The notes beneath the pieces are model-generated. The model was not told the DNA's origin and did not search any database. It saw only the letters and a list, made by a program, of their open reading frames with translations. DNA of 64,000 bases from Lolium rigidum. Lineage: Eukaryota; Streptophyta; Magnoliopsida; Poales; Poaceae. Positions 22,175-34,213 of the stretch are shown here, one piece after another. The first letter of the stretch is position 1, and each line of letters starts with the position of its first letter. The position numbers and the translations under genes are program-made. The stretch spans positions 154,983,962 to 155,047,961 of the forward strand of contig NC_061512.1 in assembly GCF_022539505.1 (NCBI RefSeq), in the 5' to 3' direction.

Positions 22175-23590
22175 ATTCTGATATGTTTGGGTGTCAGGTG
22201 GGTACTCTCCCTATGAAATATCTGGGGGTGCCCATATCTTCGGTTGCCTTGAAAACTTCAGATTGGGACTATGTTGATGATAAGCTTGTTAGGAAACTTG
22301 ATGCTTGGATTGGTAACAATGCTTCCTCAGGCGCTAAGAAAGTGCTTATTGATGCTTGTTTGTCTTCCACTCTGTATAATCCCATGTCCATGTTTCTTTT
22401 GAACAAGACCTTTCTGGAAAAAGCTGACAAACATAGGAAACGTTTCTTTTGGCAAAAAAAGAAAGATAAAAAAGTTACTACATGGTTAGTTGGAACAAAG
22501 TGTGTAGATCGAAGAAGAAAGGGGGCCTAGGCATTAAAAATTTAAGAAGACAAAATATCAGCTTGTTAACTAAGTGGTGGTGGAAATTGGATACACGAGA
22601 TGGTTTGTGGCAGAGAATTGTTAATGTGCTTCCTAGGTTTTCAGATTCTCCTTGTTGGAAATCCTTAATGCAAGTGAAAGAAATATATATGGCTGGGAGG
22701 AAACTTTCCTTAAAAAATGGAGGTGTGGTAAGACTTTGGGAGGATCTTTGGGATAGTGAATTTCCTTTATGTGAAACATATCCTGATCTTTATGACATTT
22801 GCCAAATGAAAGGTTGTACTATTAAAGAGTTTGTTGAAAATAATGGTGATATGAGGTTCCGTAGGCGTTTGCATGCTGACCTAGCTGCTCAATGGGGAAT
22901 TATTAGTGCAAAAGTTAATTGCATTAACCTAGAGGAGACGGGTGATGTGATTACTTGGGGACTTACTGGTAATAAGATATTTTCAACTAAATCGGTTTAT
23001 GATTACCTTGAGAGAAATCTGTTTCTGTCTTGATAATAGGTTGATTTGGAATGCAAAAATTCCTTTGAAAATTCAGATTTTCATGTGGCAAGTTTTTCGA
23101 AATGCTATTCCTACGCGTGACAATATGCGAAGACGAAAATGGCCTGGGAAATCTTGTTTGCTCTTTTTGTTACCAATTGGAAACGATTGAGCACCTTTTC
23201 TTTACTTGCTCGGTGGCCCGAGTTACCTGGGCAACTTTGGGTAAGATTATTGGTGCTAGACAATGCCCGAGTTCCTTGTGGCAAGCTATTAATTGGTTCT
23301 ATGCATTTCTTCCCGGTGGTGATCAGATATATATGGTGGGCATTGCAGTTGTGTGTTGGTCCATATGGAATGTCCGAAACAAAGTCACTTTTGATGGACA
23401 TGTGATGAAATCACCTATGGAAGTTATCTTCATTGTTTGTTCGTTTCTGACATATTGGGCAGGTCTACAACCTGAAGAGATCAAGGAACAGATGGTTCAA
23501 GGCTCGGAGAAGCTCATGAGGATGGCGGCGGAATTCACCAAGAGGATCAAGACTGGACCTGCTCGGCTGACCGCTGGTAATGGTCAGTGA
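22175..23590 (+). pseudogene. LINE ORF2, C-terminal part with zf-RVT
   Basis: This is the continuation of the interrupted ORF2. It starts with a VGTLPMKYLGVPISS block just after the right target duplication, then changes frame near 22500 (KGGLGIKNLRRQN), again after 23030 and near 23140. The last part contains IPLKIQIFMWQ, then CSFCYQLETIEHLFFTC, a zinc-binding-type Cys/His cluster (zf-RVT), and ends in a basic tail by 23590. At least three frame changes make it non-functional. Confidence 0.9.
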
Positions 23591-23997
23591 CCTGGGTGAG
23601 TCTGGATGTGGAGTTGTTCTACCTGATGGATGTTTTGGATCCTCATGAAATGACTGGCTGTCGGATGTGAAGCACAAGATCCTTGGAAACTAGTATGTTC
23701 TCCTTCTGGCAGCTTTTGCTGTTGGTTTTGTCTCCTGGAACTAGTTGTCCTGTGGTCGAGTTGTTTTGTGGTTGTAAGGGCTCTTTGTTCAAACTTGGTT
23801 AGAGTGTAGGCTAAAGTGGTAACAGGTTTTTGTCCCATGGTGTTATCTTTGCTTTGCAAGGATATCACAGTGGGTTTCCTGTTAGTGCTCCAGCTCGCTT
23901 CTCTTCCTCATCCCCCCTCCTGATGTGTGTGATGTGTGTGTCGAACAATGTATTTCCATTTTATGGTGAAATGGAAAGGGGTGAGAAGCCCGGTTGG

Positions 23998-24006
23998 AAA
24001 AAAAAA
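23998..24006 (+). other. LINE poly(A) tail
   Basis: Nine adenines follow GAGAAGCCCGGTTGG, a 3' end common in grass L1 elements. They mark the end of the LINE. The following TAGTGGTCGC was not found duplicated near the 5' end. Confidence 0.75.
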
Positions 24007-24308
24007 TAGTGGTCGCAAAGGCCGTGGCACTATCGTACGGGAGGCGTCGACATAACATTCTTCATTTTGGGAGCTGCTCACGCCGGCACCCTCCATAGTC
24101 CATACGGCAACTTCGATAGATGATTTAAATTAAAAACTCAAATAAAAACATAGAAATTTGAATAGTTTTTCGAATATAAAGTTTGGGCCAACACACGGCC
24201 ACTAAATTCGAATAGATTTTCGAATATGAAGTTTGGGTCAACATACGGCCAACGAATCGCCGTCTAGTCGGGCTGCAAAAAAACAACTTCGACTTCCAGG
24301 ACAAATGA

Positions 24309-27231
24309 TCAGATGAATGGGGTCATGGGTGGCTCAACCTCGATGATGTCCTCATCGTCGGCGAGCCCCAGCGACAGCTCCATCGTTGCAACCGGATCCA
24401 CGGTCGCTGAGGGAGGCATGAACGTCGAGGGTGCGGGGGGAGTCATGAACGTCGAGGGTGCCAGGGGAGTCATGGACGCTGACGTAGCTCGCGCCGCCAG
24501 CCTCTTGGCCGATGCGCCAGCAGTACATCTCGTGCCACGCCCTCACAATGGGCCCATCTTCTCCATGTCGGCCGTCAAGATCTTGGATTCTTGAGACATA
24601 TTGGCCAACGAAAGCTGCGAAGCTTCGTTGGTGGCCTTCATGGCGGCGGCATGAGCTTCCATCTTCGCGGCCTCCACCTTCTCCCTCTCCAACTCGATCT
24701 TCATGTCTTGCTTTTCCAGTATTGCCTTTCACACGACGGTGGTCCTATCCGCTGCTTCCTTGTTCTCCATGGAGAAGGAGTATATCATCTTCTCGAGGGA
24801 AGCGTCCATGGCGGCCAATGCCGGCACCGCATTCCTCTCGCCCTTGGCCTTCATGTTGCCAATGGGGCGCCCGGTGGAGACGCCGGCTGGATCGACTGGC
24901 CCATCTTCCCCGACGCCATCCTTGTTGAGAGTGTGGCGGATGGCGTCCCATTTTTCGCAACCTTGTAGTTTGTTGAAGCAATGCATGAAGGGGAAATCTT
25001 TGTCCTCGTTTTGGTTCTTGTACATCTTGAGGGCGTCGAGCATCTAACAATACATGATTCATTAACAAGATATAGAACAAGATGGACATCATAAAATAGA
25101 TACACTTGATGCATTATGAAATAGACATCACCAAATGGACATAGATCATACCCAATCCACCATCGTCTTGCCGCTCTCCTTCCGGATCTTAATCTTCTCA
25201 TAGTAGCCATGGAACTTGCTACAAGCCGCCTTGATGATGTTCCAACGGTGGGATCATGGGCGTACGCAGCGGGTGGGCCGGGGGGGCCTTGGCCCACCCA
25301 GAATTCCAGGAAATATTCTACATACCCCTAATCTGAACTTAGAAAAAAGCCCAATAAGGCCTGCTTTGTGGTCAACGAGAGAGCCGTTCCAGTGTTTCCA
25401 GAGCTCGACTCGACACCCGCGGCCCTGCCCCAGACACGCCGCCGCCGCATCCACCTTCCCCACGCCGGCCGTCGGTGGTCGACCGCCTTGCCTTACCAAC
25501 CCCGACTCCGGTCGCCAGCGTGCTCGCCTCCCCATCCCCGCTCCGGCCGCCGCCGCGTCGCCGCCCCCTCCCTGTTGGTGGCTTGGTGCCTCGGTCTGTG
25601 GCGGACGCAGAGTCGCAGACCGCCGTCGGTGCTCGGCCGCCAGCCCGCCGGTATCTGCCCTCCCCAGACCCCAGCTGGCCAGCTTCTCCCGCCGCTCAGC
25701 CGCTGCACTGCTGCAGGCTAGTAGTTTGGTCTTATTTCGCTCTGAAGTTTGATTTCTCTGTAGTTTGTGTGAAATTGAAAACTGCCCCTATTCTCTGTAG
25801 TTTGTCTATTCACTGTAGTTTGAGTCACTCTTAAAATTGATGGTAGTACTAGTGTCTAGACTAGAATTTGATGATTTTTGTTTATTATAATTGTAGAAAT
25901 TAAGAGTAATAATCAAATGAGAAAAGAAGATTTCATCTAATTCAACACCCTTCAGTGGTAGACGATGAACAATCAAAGAAGATGGACTTTTGTTGGCATG
26001 TCTTGATTCCGCACCTCCGGTCCAATCCGATACTGAGAGTGAGACCGAAAGTAAAGATGCAAAATACCATCATCATCACCCCCAAGAGCCGAATGTAACT
26101 TCATATGATGCTCACTTCCTTCCATATGATATGGGGAATGGTTCATATTTTAAGATATGATGTTAATGTTCCAAATGATGATCGGAGAGCATATTCCATA
26201 TGATCTGGGGAAAGGGTTCCTATTTTAAGGTACGATGTTAATGTTCCAAATGATGATCGGAGAGCATATATCGAAAAAGCCCATGCCAACCATATGAACA
26301 TGCTTTCCCAACCACAAAGATAATAAAAAGAAAAAAATCGACACTTTAGCTAAATATATTTATATTCGGTAAATTTTATCACAATTGGGGGATGGCCAAA
26401 TTTTTTTTTTAGTGTGCCCACCCTCAGTTTTTTTCCTGCGTCCGCCACTGGGTGGGATAGGGCACCCTTGTTCCGGATCATGTTGATGGTGGCGTACTCA
26501 CCATAATTCTTCTTCTCGTTGAATGAATCAAGGATGCGCTTGTAGTACTTGCCGGAGGAATGATTGGCGTCGTGTTGGGGCAAAAGATCACTTGCTTCCA
26601 TGCGTCGATGAGACATTCATCCTCCAAAGACCTCCACCTAGGACCACGAGTGCCGCCGGTTCGCCTGTTCGTCGTCGTCATCGTGGTTACGTGGGTGTCG
26701 GCGTCGATCAGCTCCTCCTGGACCTCCTCCTCCTCACCTTCGTCCTCGCCTGCCTGTTCTTCATACTCATCGACGGGGGGTTCGTAGGCGTGTCCATGAC
26801 GTATGAAGCCGGTGAGGATCTCATCTCCGGCGGCAATCTACGCAACAAGTTACCTACTTTGAGTCGCCGGCGGTGTCTACGATGCACACAACACATAAAA
26901 AAGAAAGGAAACTCACCTCGCCGTCGCCCATGGACACACCGGGCGCGCTACCGAACACCTGGTGGGCGCTCCTGCTCTCATCGGCGAAGAGGTGGCGGGA
27001 GAGGCCGGTGCCGTCCGTCACGTGGCAGTCGGTGCTTCCCGGACGGCGCAGGTCAGGCGACGAGTCCAGGTCCACGCCCAAGTGAAAGGCACCGCTGCCC
27101 CTTGGCGCCAAATTCGGCGAGAACAGCGCGTTGGGGTCGAAGGTCATGTTGCTGTCGGTGCACTTGGGGGAGTAGCGAGCGCGGCCATCCATCTGTGACA
27201 CACGCATATGCGAGAGCGACGGCCCCTCCAC
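24309..27231 (-). pseudogene. Harbinger-associated SANT/NAM-like gene, remaining exons
   Basis: This continues the protein begun at 56686. The exon 27231-26917 (QMDGRARYSPKCTDSN, NALFSPNLAPRGSG) ends at donor GAG|GTGAGT. Exon 2 starts at 26837 with an acidic run, then the SANT/Myb-like PRWRSLEDECLIDAWK. A frameshift lies just after this, and SSGKYYKRILDSFNEKK continues in another frame. The hAT element cuts exon 2 at 26451. The exon resumes at 25247 (RWNIIK then KFHGYYEK) and ends at 25152. Exon 3 runs 25043-24309 with the NAM-associated C-terminal region: KMYKNQNEDKDFPFMHC, a TGA at about 24730, a long EKQDMKIELEREKVEAAK helix, and RAWHEMYCWRIG after another frameshift. Such proteins are found as the DNA-binding partner ORF of PIF/Harbinger transposases and as a plant-wide family. 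Two frameshifts, one stop and two insertions make it a pseudogene. Confidence 0.85.
25255..26450. mobile_element. hAT-type element with transposase remnant
   Basis: The 1196-bp insert lies in exon 2 of the Harbinger-associated gene. It is flanked by an exact 8-bp duplication, GGTGGGAT (25247-25254 and 26451-26458). The termini are CATGGGCGTACGCAG and, reverse complemented, CAGTGGCGGACGCAGG, a hAT pattern. The plus strand holds a GC-rich stretch (25.4-25.7 kb) without a recognised product. Near 25.95-26.3 kb there is decayed coding text like the N-terminus of TTF-type hAT transposases (SAPPVQSDTESETES and a YDVN...DDRRAYIEK-like block). A 74-bp tandem duplication (26122-26195 and 26196-26269) falls inside this text. 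The catalytic region is absent, so it is a deletion derivative. Confidence 0.85.
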
Positions 27232-28998
27232 TGTTGGAGATATGCCCAAGAGGCAATAATAAAATGGTTATTATAATATATCTTTGTGTTTATGATAAAT
27301 GTTTGCATACCATGCTATAATTGTATTAACCGAAACATTGATACATGTGTGTTATGTAAACAACAAGGAGTCCCTAGTAAGCCTCTTGTATAACTAGCTT
27401 GTTGATTAATAGATGATCATGGTTTCGTGATCATGAACATTTGATGTTATTAATAACAAGGTTATGTCATTAGGTGAATGATATAATGGACATACACCCA
27501 AATAAGCGTAGCATAAGATCAAGTCATTAAGTTCAGTTTGCTATAAGCTTTCGATACATAGTTACCTAGTCCTTCGACCATGAGATCATGTAAATCACTT
27601 ATACTGGAAGGGTACTTTTATTACATCAAACGCCACTGCGTAAATGGGTGGTTATAAAGGTGGGATTAAGTATTCGGAAAGTATGAGTTGAGGCATATGG
27701 ATCAAGAGTGGGATATTGTCCATCCCGATGACGAATAGATATACTCTGGGCCCTCTCGGTGGAATGTTGTCTAATTAGCTTGCAAGCATATGAATGGTTC
27801 ATAAGAGATGACATACCACGGTACGAGTAAATAGTACTTGTCGGAGACGAGGTTGAACGAGGTATAGAGATACCGATGATCAAACCTCGGACAAGTAAAA
27901 TATCGCGTGACAAAGGGAATCGGTATCGTATGTAAATGGTTCAATCGATCACTAAGTTATCGTTGAATATGTGGGAGCCATTATGGATCTCCAGATCCCG
28001 CTATTGGTTATTGGTCGGAGAAGAGTCTCAACCATGTCTCGCATAGTTCACGAACCGTAGGGTGACACACTTAAGGTTTGATGTCGTTTTAAGTAGATAT
28101 GGAATATGGAATGGAGTTCGAAGTTTTGTTCGGAGTCTCGGATGGGATCCAGGACATCACGAGGAGGTCCGGAATGGTCCGGAGAATAAGATTCATATAT
28201 AGGAAGTCACTTTCCAAGTTTGGAAATGATCCGGTGCATTTATGGAAGGCGCTAGAATATTCTAGAACCTTCCGGATGAAATCACCATGGAAGGTGGAGT
28301 CCCGGTTGGACTCCACCAAACCCAACCAGCCAACCAAGTGGGAGGGTGGAGTCCATGGAGGACTCCACCTCCTTGGCCGGCCAAAGAAAGGGGGAAGGGG
28401 AGAGTCTCTGTCCCTCTAGGTTTCGTCCATAAGGCGCTTTTGAATTGGGGTCTTATTCGAAGACTTTGGGCAAACCCTTGGGGTTCCACCTATATAATGA
28501 GGAGGAGAGGGAGGGGGCAGCCCAAGACTTGGCCGCACCACCTAGGGCTCCCATGGCCGGCGCCCTAGCCCCCCTCTCTCTCCCAAACCCTAGCACACCT
28601 CCCTCCTCATACACCTCCCGTAGCGCTTACGGTGAAGCCCTGCCGGAGATCTCCACCACCACCGTCACCACGCCGTCGTGCTGCCGGGATTCCGAGGAGG
28701 ATCTAATACTTCCGCTGCCCGCTGGAACGGGGAGAAGGACGTCGTCATCAACACCGAACGTGTGACCGAGTACGGAGGTGCTGCCCGACTGTGGCACCGT
28801 CAAGATCTTCTACGCGCTTTCGAAAGCGGCAAGTGATCGACTACAGCAACAACGAGATCTAATCTCGTAGGCTTTGGAAATCTTCGAGGGTTAGTCTCAT
28901 GATCTTCTCGTTGCTACCATCTTCTAGATTGGATCTTGGCTTGTTATTCGTTCTTGCGGTAGGAAATTTTTTGTTTTCTATGCTACGAATCCCATCGA
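27232..28998 (+). repeat. C1 5' LTR
   Basis: 1767 bp. TATATAAT at 28491-28498 is the core promoter and is followed by a leader with short CCTAGCCCCCC runs. It ends CTACGAATCCCATCGA, one base changed from the usual CA end. Small open frames inside recur in the 3' LTR and are not genes. Confidence 0.93.
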
Positions 28999-28999
28999 G

Positions 29000-29011
29000 T
29001 GGTATCGTAGC
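29000..29011 (+). promoter_or_regulatory. C1 primer-binding site (tRNA-Met type)
   Basis: TGGTATCGTAGC lies two bases inside the LTR and matches the plant Copia initiator-Met site TGGTATCAGAGC at 10 of 12 positions. Confidence 0.75.
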
Positions 29012-29794
29012 CGTGTCTATGCATAGATTGGTTGCACGAGTAGAACACAATTGTTTTGTGGGCGTTGATGCTTTGTTGTCTTTAGTTCGTGTACTTTGCA
29101 TCTTGCGGCATGGTGGGATGAAGTGGCTCGGGCTAACTTTACATGACCGCGTTCATGAGATTTGCTCCACGCTCGACATGCAACTTGTATTGCATAAGTG
29201 GCTTTACGGGTGTCTGTCTCTCCCACCATAGTGAAGATTCAATTTACTCTTTCTATTGACAACACTAGTATCACCGTTGTGGTTCATGTTCGTAGGTAGA
29301 TTGGATCTTGCTCGAAAACCCTAAACCACGTAAAATATGCAAACCATATTAGAGGCGTCTAACTAGTTTTTGCAGGGTTTGGTGATGTGATATGGCCATG
29401 ATGTGATGATGAATATGTATGAGATGATCATTATTGTATTGTGGCAACCGGCAGGAGCCTTATGGTTGTCTTTCTATTTCATGTTGTAGTATTATTTCAA
29501 AGTAGTTGTAATAGTTGCTACATGAGGTGAACAACCATGAAGACGGCGCCATGGACCTTGACGCTACGCCGACGATGATGGAGATCATGCCCGTTGATGA
29601 TGGAGATCATGTTCGTGCTTTGGAGATGAAGATCAAAGGCGCAAAGACTAAAGGGACATATCATATCACATTATGAATTGCATGTGATGTTAATCCTTTA
29701 TGCATCTTATCTTGCTTAGATCGCGACGGTAGCATTATAAGATGATCCCTCACATTAATATCAAGATAATAAAGTGTTCTCCCCTCGTATGCAC

Positions 29795-30790
29795 CGTTGC
29801 TACAGTTCATCGTTTTGAAGCATCTCGTGATGATCGGATGTGATAGATTCTACGTTCACATACAACGGGTGTAACCCATGTTGCACACGCGTAAGACTTG
29901 GGTTTGCTTGACGATCCTAGCATGTACAGACATGGCCTCGGAACACAGGAAACCGAAAGGTTGAACACGAGTCATATGGATGATATGATCAACATGTTGA
30001 TGTTCACCATTGAAGCTACATCATCTCACGTGATGATCGGTTTTGGTGTAGTGGATATGGATCGTGTACCACTAAACAACTATGAGGGATGTTGTATTAA
30101 GTGGGAGTTCATTAGTAATTAGATTAAAACATGAACTAATTATCATGAACATAGTGTGAATAGTATTTTGAATTAAATTTGTAGAATTGGCATCCGTTAT
30201 CTACCATGCGCTAGTCTTGTAATTGAGATAGAAATTCTGTTAAGTCTGACAAGTAACTTTACGGACTGGTACCATATTGTTAAAGAATCAAGAAATGATT
30301 AAGTCCTATTGTAAACTTTTAGTAAACCTCACATTGTTGATTCAAAGAGCTATGGTTTCAATTAGTACCTAAAATCATCTTGTCTCCGTGAAGTTCAAGT
30401 CCGTTTAAAAAGTAAGGAGCTGAAAATTTTGTTTTCAGAAATAAGCAAGGTATGAGATATATGTGATATCTAAGACCTTATTTCAAGGTGATAGAATATA
30501 ATTTGGTGATACTACATAAACTCATAAGTTTTATGGGAATGTACGAAGGTTGAAGACGCCAGGCGTCTCAATCCTCCAACTATTGGGGCACTAACGATAT
30601 TCGCATATCCATGAAGTGATCGTCCTTAGTATGCACCGTTGCTAAGACTCGTCGTTTCGAAGCATCACGTGATGATCGGGTGTTATAGATTCTACGTGTG
30701 CATACAACGGGTGCAAGCCAGATTTGCACATGCGAATACTAAGGTTAAACTTTATGAGCCTAGCATGTACATACATGGTCTCGGAAAGTC
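29795..30790 (+). repeat. Direct repeat pair in the C1 leader
   Basis: A block of about 165 bp at 29795-29945 recurs at 30615-30790. Shared landmarks, in order, are TATGCACCGTTGCTA, GTGATGATCGG, ATAGATTCTACGT, CATACAACGGGTG, CCTAGCATGTACA and CATGG(C/T)CTCGGAA. The copies have diverged. The stretch 29012-31440 otherwise has no coding-like frame: no intact gag is visible. Confidence 0.8.
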
Positions 30791-31440
30791 GTCATGATTT
30801 GATGGATAAAATTATGAGTGAAATTGTTCATCACATTAAAAGGTTACTAATAGTGAAATCCGGAACACTTGTCATATGATGATCAACTTCAAAGTAAGAA
30901 CATCAAGGTTATTGGTATTTGACCAATGGACCTAGAAGTTATTGAAGGTGAAGTGTTTTCTGAGAATGAGGAAAGCTAAAAGAGAAACTACAGTTTATTG
31001 GCAGAAAGAAAGAAAATACTAGAAAGTCTAGCTCAGGTGTATATAAAAGATATACATGTTATGGATGTGTTCCTTGTTTGGTCACATAATGAAATTCTTA
31101 GGTATTTGTACCAGATTGGTTGGTATGAGATGTCATACAGTACAACGCAATACAAGAATACGATGGCCTAAGTGACTGATAAGGAATATGGTAATAATGC
31201 ACGTCCGGAACATAATAAAGTGTTATTATGTTTGTCGTTGGCATTCTACCTAGCCCTTAGAATTTATAATAAAGAACTTAATAATTGTTATTTTGCTCTG
31301 GTCAAATGAAAACAATGAGTTGTTCAAATTATGACATTACTCCATGTACGATGGATAAGTTATTATAAATCTTTAAGGTGAAACACACATGCATAACACT
31401 GACGCTAAAATACCATAAGGCAAATGATTTGAATTCCACT

Positions 31441-32497
31441 TATTTGTGGAACCGCCATTTAAGTCATGTTAGAAAGGAACGCATGAAGGAACTCCATACA
31501 AATGGATTTTTGGAGTCATTTGATTTTTGAATCGTTTGGCGCTTGCAAATCTTTTCTAAAGAGAATGACTGAAATACCGTTCATAGGCCAAGAGTTGAAC
31601 GGGCAACTAACTTAGTGGAAACATACATGATGATGTATATGGTTCACTAGGCATAGTTGTGTGTGGAAGATTCTTCTACTTCATGAAAACTTCCAACAAT
31701 GAATTGAGTATATATATGTGGATATATTTATTCGATAAGGAAGAAGTTTGAAACATTTGAATGTGTTCAAATAAATTTCAGCATGAAGTGGAAATCATCG
31801 TAATAGAAAATTCATAGTGATGATGAAATTGTTCTAGAACTCACGTTCCTTGGAGTATCATAGTGATGATGGAGTATCCGAGAAACGTATCCAAACCTTG
31901 TTGGATTAATGATGAGATAAAATAATATGACGCCATTATATTTTTGTGGATTAAGCTTTAGAGACTACCGCTTTTACACCGAATAGAGCATCATCATGAT
32001 CCGTTGAAATGACACCATACGAGTTATGGCATGGGTATGAACCCTAATAGTCCTTTCTTAAATTTTGGTATGCATAGCATATGTAAATAATTTTACAACC
32101 AAAATCGAATGAATGTCTTTGTTGGTTATCCCAGAGAATCGATTGGGAATTCTTTCGACTATGAAGTTAAAAAACAAAAGTGTTTGTTAATGTTACTTGC
32201 TTATTTCCAAGAAATTGTTTTCTAGCGAAGTATTTGAGTGGGAGGACAATAGAACGTGATAAGGTTTATGAACCTGAGCATAATGATCAGAGTAGCGCAG
32301 CATCGGAAATGGTTCAGGAAGCGGCCACGACGATCATGGCTCCCATGACTACAAAGTGTTTTAGCCATGGAGATCGAAGTAACTATTGAACCTTGTAGGT
32401 ATGGTTTACTTTGTGATCAAATAAATGATTTGTGGACAAAGGATTGATTTTGAACAATGATAAACCAACTACAAACAAAGAAGTTATGATGGGCCCT
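31441..32497 (+). pseudogene. C1 integrase remnant
   Basis: Decayed Copia pol. The frame at 31441 reads YLWNRHLSHVRKERMKELHT, the zinc-binding start of integrase. Further on isolated matches survive in shifting frames, such as TPYELWHG near 32012 and a block near 32100 like the conserved PKSxKCLFVGYP segment. There are many stops and frame changes, and no intact DDE core. The integrase inserts element DNA into chromosomes; this copy cannot make it. The Tat element interrupts at 32503. Confidence 0.8.
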
Positions 32498-32502
32498 GAC
32501 TC

Positions 32503-33186
32503 TGTTGGGGGGATGACCCCCGGTATGCCAAAGGCAGGCCTAACCGGATGGTTTGGCCTATCAAGATACCGGTTTACAGTTTAATCCGGACTGTGAACTT
32601 AAGCTAAAGAACTTATACCGGTATGCCCAAGGAGGGGCATGCCGGAACGAGCTAGGAAGATACCGGACTACCGGTATACGCAAAGCTGGTCAAAGATTCC
32701 CTCGGAGGCTAGAAGACAAAGATGACCTAAGCAAAGTAGCTTTAAACGAAGCCCTGGCGCCAAAGAGGAAGGTGACGCCAAAAGCAACCGGAGGACGTCA
32801 TCCCCTCCGATTAAAGAACATACCGGCGTCACCTATGATTAAAGTAGCTGTGTAAAGTAGTTTGTCTGTTCAAAGATGCCATTAGGGTTTCTTCCCCTGT
32901 AAGCCACCCTCTCCCCTATATAAGGAGAGGGGGCAGCCCTCTTCACGGGTGAGACGCATGTACGTACGAAGATACCTCTTGTAACCTTGTTCATGGAATA
33001 GAGAAGATCTAGAACGGAGTTCATCCTTGTGTCTCTCTTCTTCTACCTCTGGCCTTGGCCAAGTTCTTGAGGAAAGCACCCGGAGTTCATCCTACCTGAT
33101 CCAAAACCCTCCCCCGAATCCTCTAGCGTCCAACTCGGCCCCAACTTAAGCCATCCCATGGCATCTGTCTGTTCACCACGACGACA
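32503..33186 (+). repeat. T1 5' LTR
   Basis: 684 bp. Core promoter CTATATAAG is at 32916-32924. It is 184 bp longer than the 3' LTR, owing to a block at about 32560-32743 rich in ACCGGTA-type motifs. Confidence 0.95.
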
Positions 33187-34213
33187 GTTGGCGCCCACCG
33201 TGGGGCAGAGAGAGGCGCTTGCTGGAGTCCATATTCGGGCGGGCCTCCTCGATGTCGACGGCGAGCGAACGGTGTCCGCGCTCGTACGTAACATCTACGC
33301 CATGGACTTCATCAACGACAACGCAGGCTGCTTCGCCAACGGCGGTAAGTTCCCCAAGAACGGCCGCATCATCGAGTTCGGCAGCCACCGCATCTACTTC
33401 GGCACCGTCCCTGTGCGCCAGTGCCTCTCGCCGGTGCTGGTGGGACCGGATCCGCCAAGGTGGCTATGTGCTGGTCGCGCCGCCGGCAGCGTGGAGGTCA
33501 TGATGGCTGGCGTGGCCGGCGCCGGCAAGGACGCTGTGGAAGAAGGTGCTGGCCGCGCGGCATCAACCCGCCCGGCCAAACCTCCGCTGGAGCGCGACGC
33601 AGGAGCCGCGGGAGCATCCTCAGCACCACCGGAAATGCCACTCCAAGCGGCGATGAACGTGCTGGCGACGCCCATCGCGCAGAACATCGATCCGGCTGCG
33701 GCCCAAGCGCAGCTGGAGGAGACACGCAAGGCGCTGCTTACCGGCGGCGCAAACATCCTCCAGGCGCAGCGTGAGCTGAACCTAACCCTACGTGAGTACA
33801 ACGCTGCCCATGGCTTTGCTTCGCTTAGCGCTCATGCCGCTAGGATGCCGGAAAACCGGCTTAAGGCTCGCAATCTAGATCAGGATTTGCGTAAGGAAAT
33901 TCATGCCGGCAAAAGTACCTCTGTATCTGTGAGCATCGTAGAGAAACCTAAGTACAGTAGTCCGGATAAAACTATAAAAGCTGCTGAGGCCGCTATGGAA
34001 ATGTGTGACTCGCTATCCAGCGAGGCTCTGGCAAAGCAACAAGATAGGGTTAGAGAGCTGCTTGATACCATACAGGCACAAAATGATGAGCTTGCTAGGA
34101 TGAACAAAGCAGCGCTAGAGTCGAAATCGATCCGGTCGACAAAAGTTGCCGGAAGCAAGTCTCGTGGGCAGGCCTCGTCCCCCATCCGGATAAAAGAAGG
34201 GAAAAAGAAATGA
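33158..34213 (+). CDS. T1 gag N-terminal region ORF
   Basis: A 351-codon frame opens at an ATG inside the LTR end and runs through the primer site, so the true start is probably further in (for example the ATG at 33301). It is Ala-rich, then has two predicted helices: a QAQLEETRKALLTGGANILQ region and an AKQQDRVRELLDTIQAQNDE coiled coil. It ends in a basic tail. Its stop overlaps the next ATG as ATGA (34210-34213). In Tat elements this upstream region belongs to the gag polyprotein. No enzymatic motif is seen. Confidence 0.65.
   Translation: MASVCSPRRQLAPTVGQREALAGVHIRAGLLDVDGERTVSALVRNIYAMDFINDNAGCFANGGKFPKNGRIIEFGSHRIYFGTVPVRQCLSPVLVGPDPPRWLCAGRAAGSVEVMMAGVAGAGKDAVEEGAGRAASTRPAKPPLERDAGAAGASSAPPEMPLQAAMNVLATPIAQNIDPAAAQAQLEETRKALLTGGANILQAQRELNLTLREYNAAHGFASLSAHAARMPENRLKARNLDQDLRKEIHAGKSTSVSVSIVEKPKYSSPDKTIKAAEAAMEMCDSLSSEALAKQQDRVRELLDTIQAQNDELARMNKAALESKSIRSTKVAGSKSRGQASSPIRIKEGKKK
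33187..33206 (+). promoter_or_regulatory. T1 primer-binding site
   Basis: GTTGGCGCCCACCGTGGGGC directly follows the LTR; TGGCGCCCACCGTGGGG is a site found in many grass Gypsy elements. I did not assign the tRNA. Confidence 0.75.

Larger units (their letters stand above)
10600..24006 (+). mobile_element. L1-type LINE (RIX), degraded, split by an LTR element
   Basis: A full-length-like non-LTR retrotransposon has ORF1, then ORF2 with AP endonuclease, reverse transcriptase and a C-terminal zf-RVT zinc-binding region, and a short poly(A) tail. ORF1 stop and ORF2 start overlap as ATGA at 11843-11846. The reverse transcriptase is interrupted after about 14044 by the 8.1-kb insertion (14045-22169) and resumes in the same frame at 22170-22175 once one copy of CTTAT is removed. 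Several frameshifts and stops show it is inactive. The 5' end is uncertain: coding-like text begins at about 10.6-10.7 kb, and no target duplication matching the sequence after the tail was found. Confidence 0.9.

Noticed and set aside
25216..25834. Pro/Arg-rich ORFs in the hAT element
   Set aside because: Overlapping open frames on both strands in GC-rich DNA, with no recognised domain; one begins outside the element.
33394..33801. Antisense ORFs over T1 gag
   Set aside because: GC-rich shadow of the sense gag frame, with no splice sites or conserved motif, unlike the antisense gene at 47.5-51.7 kb.
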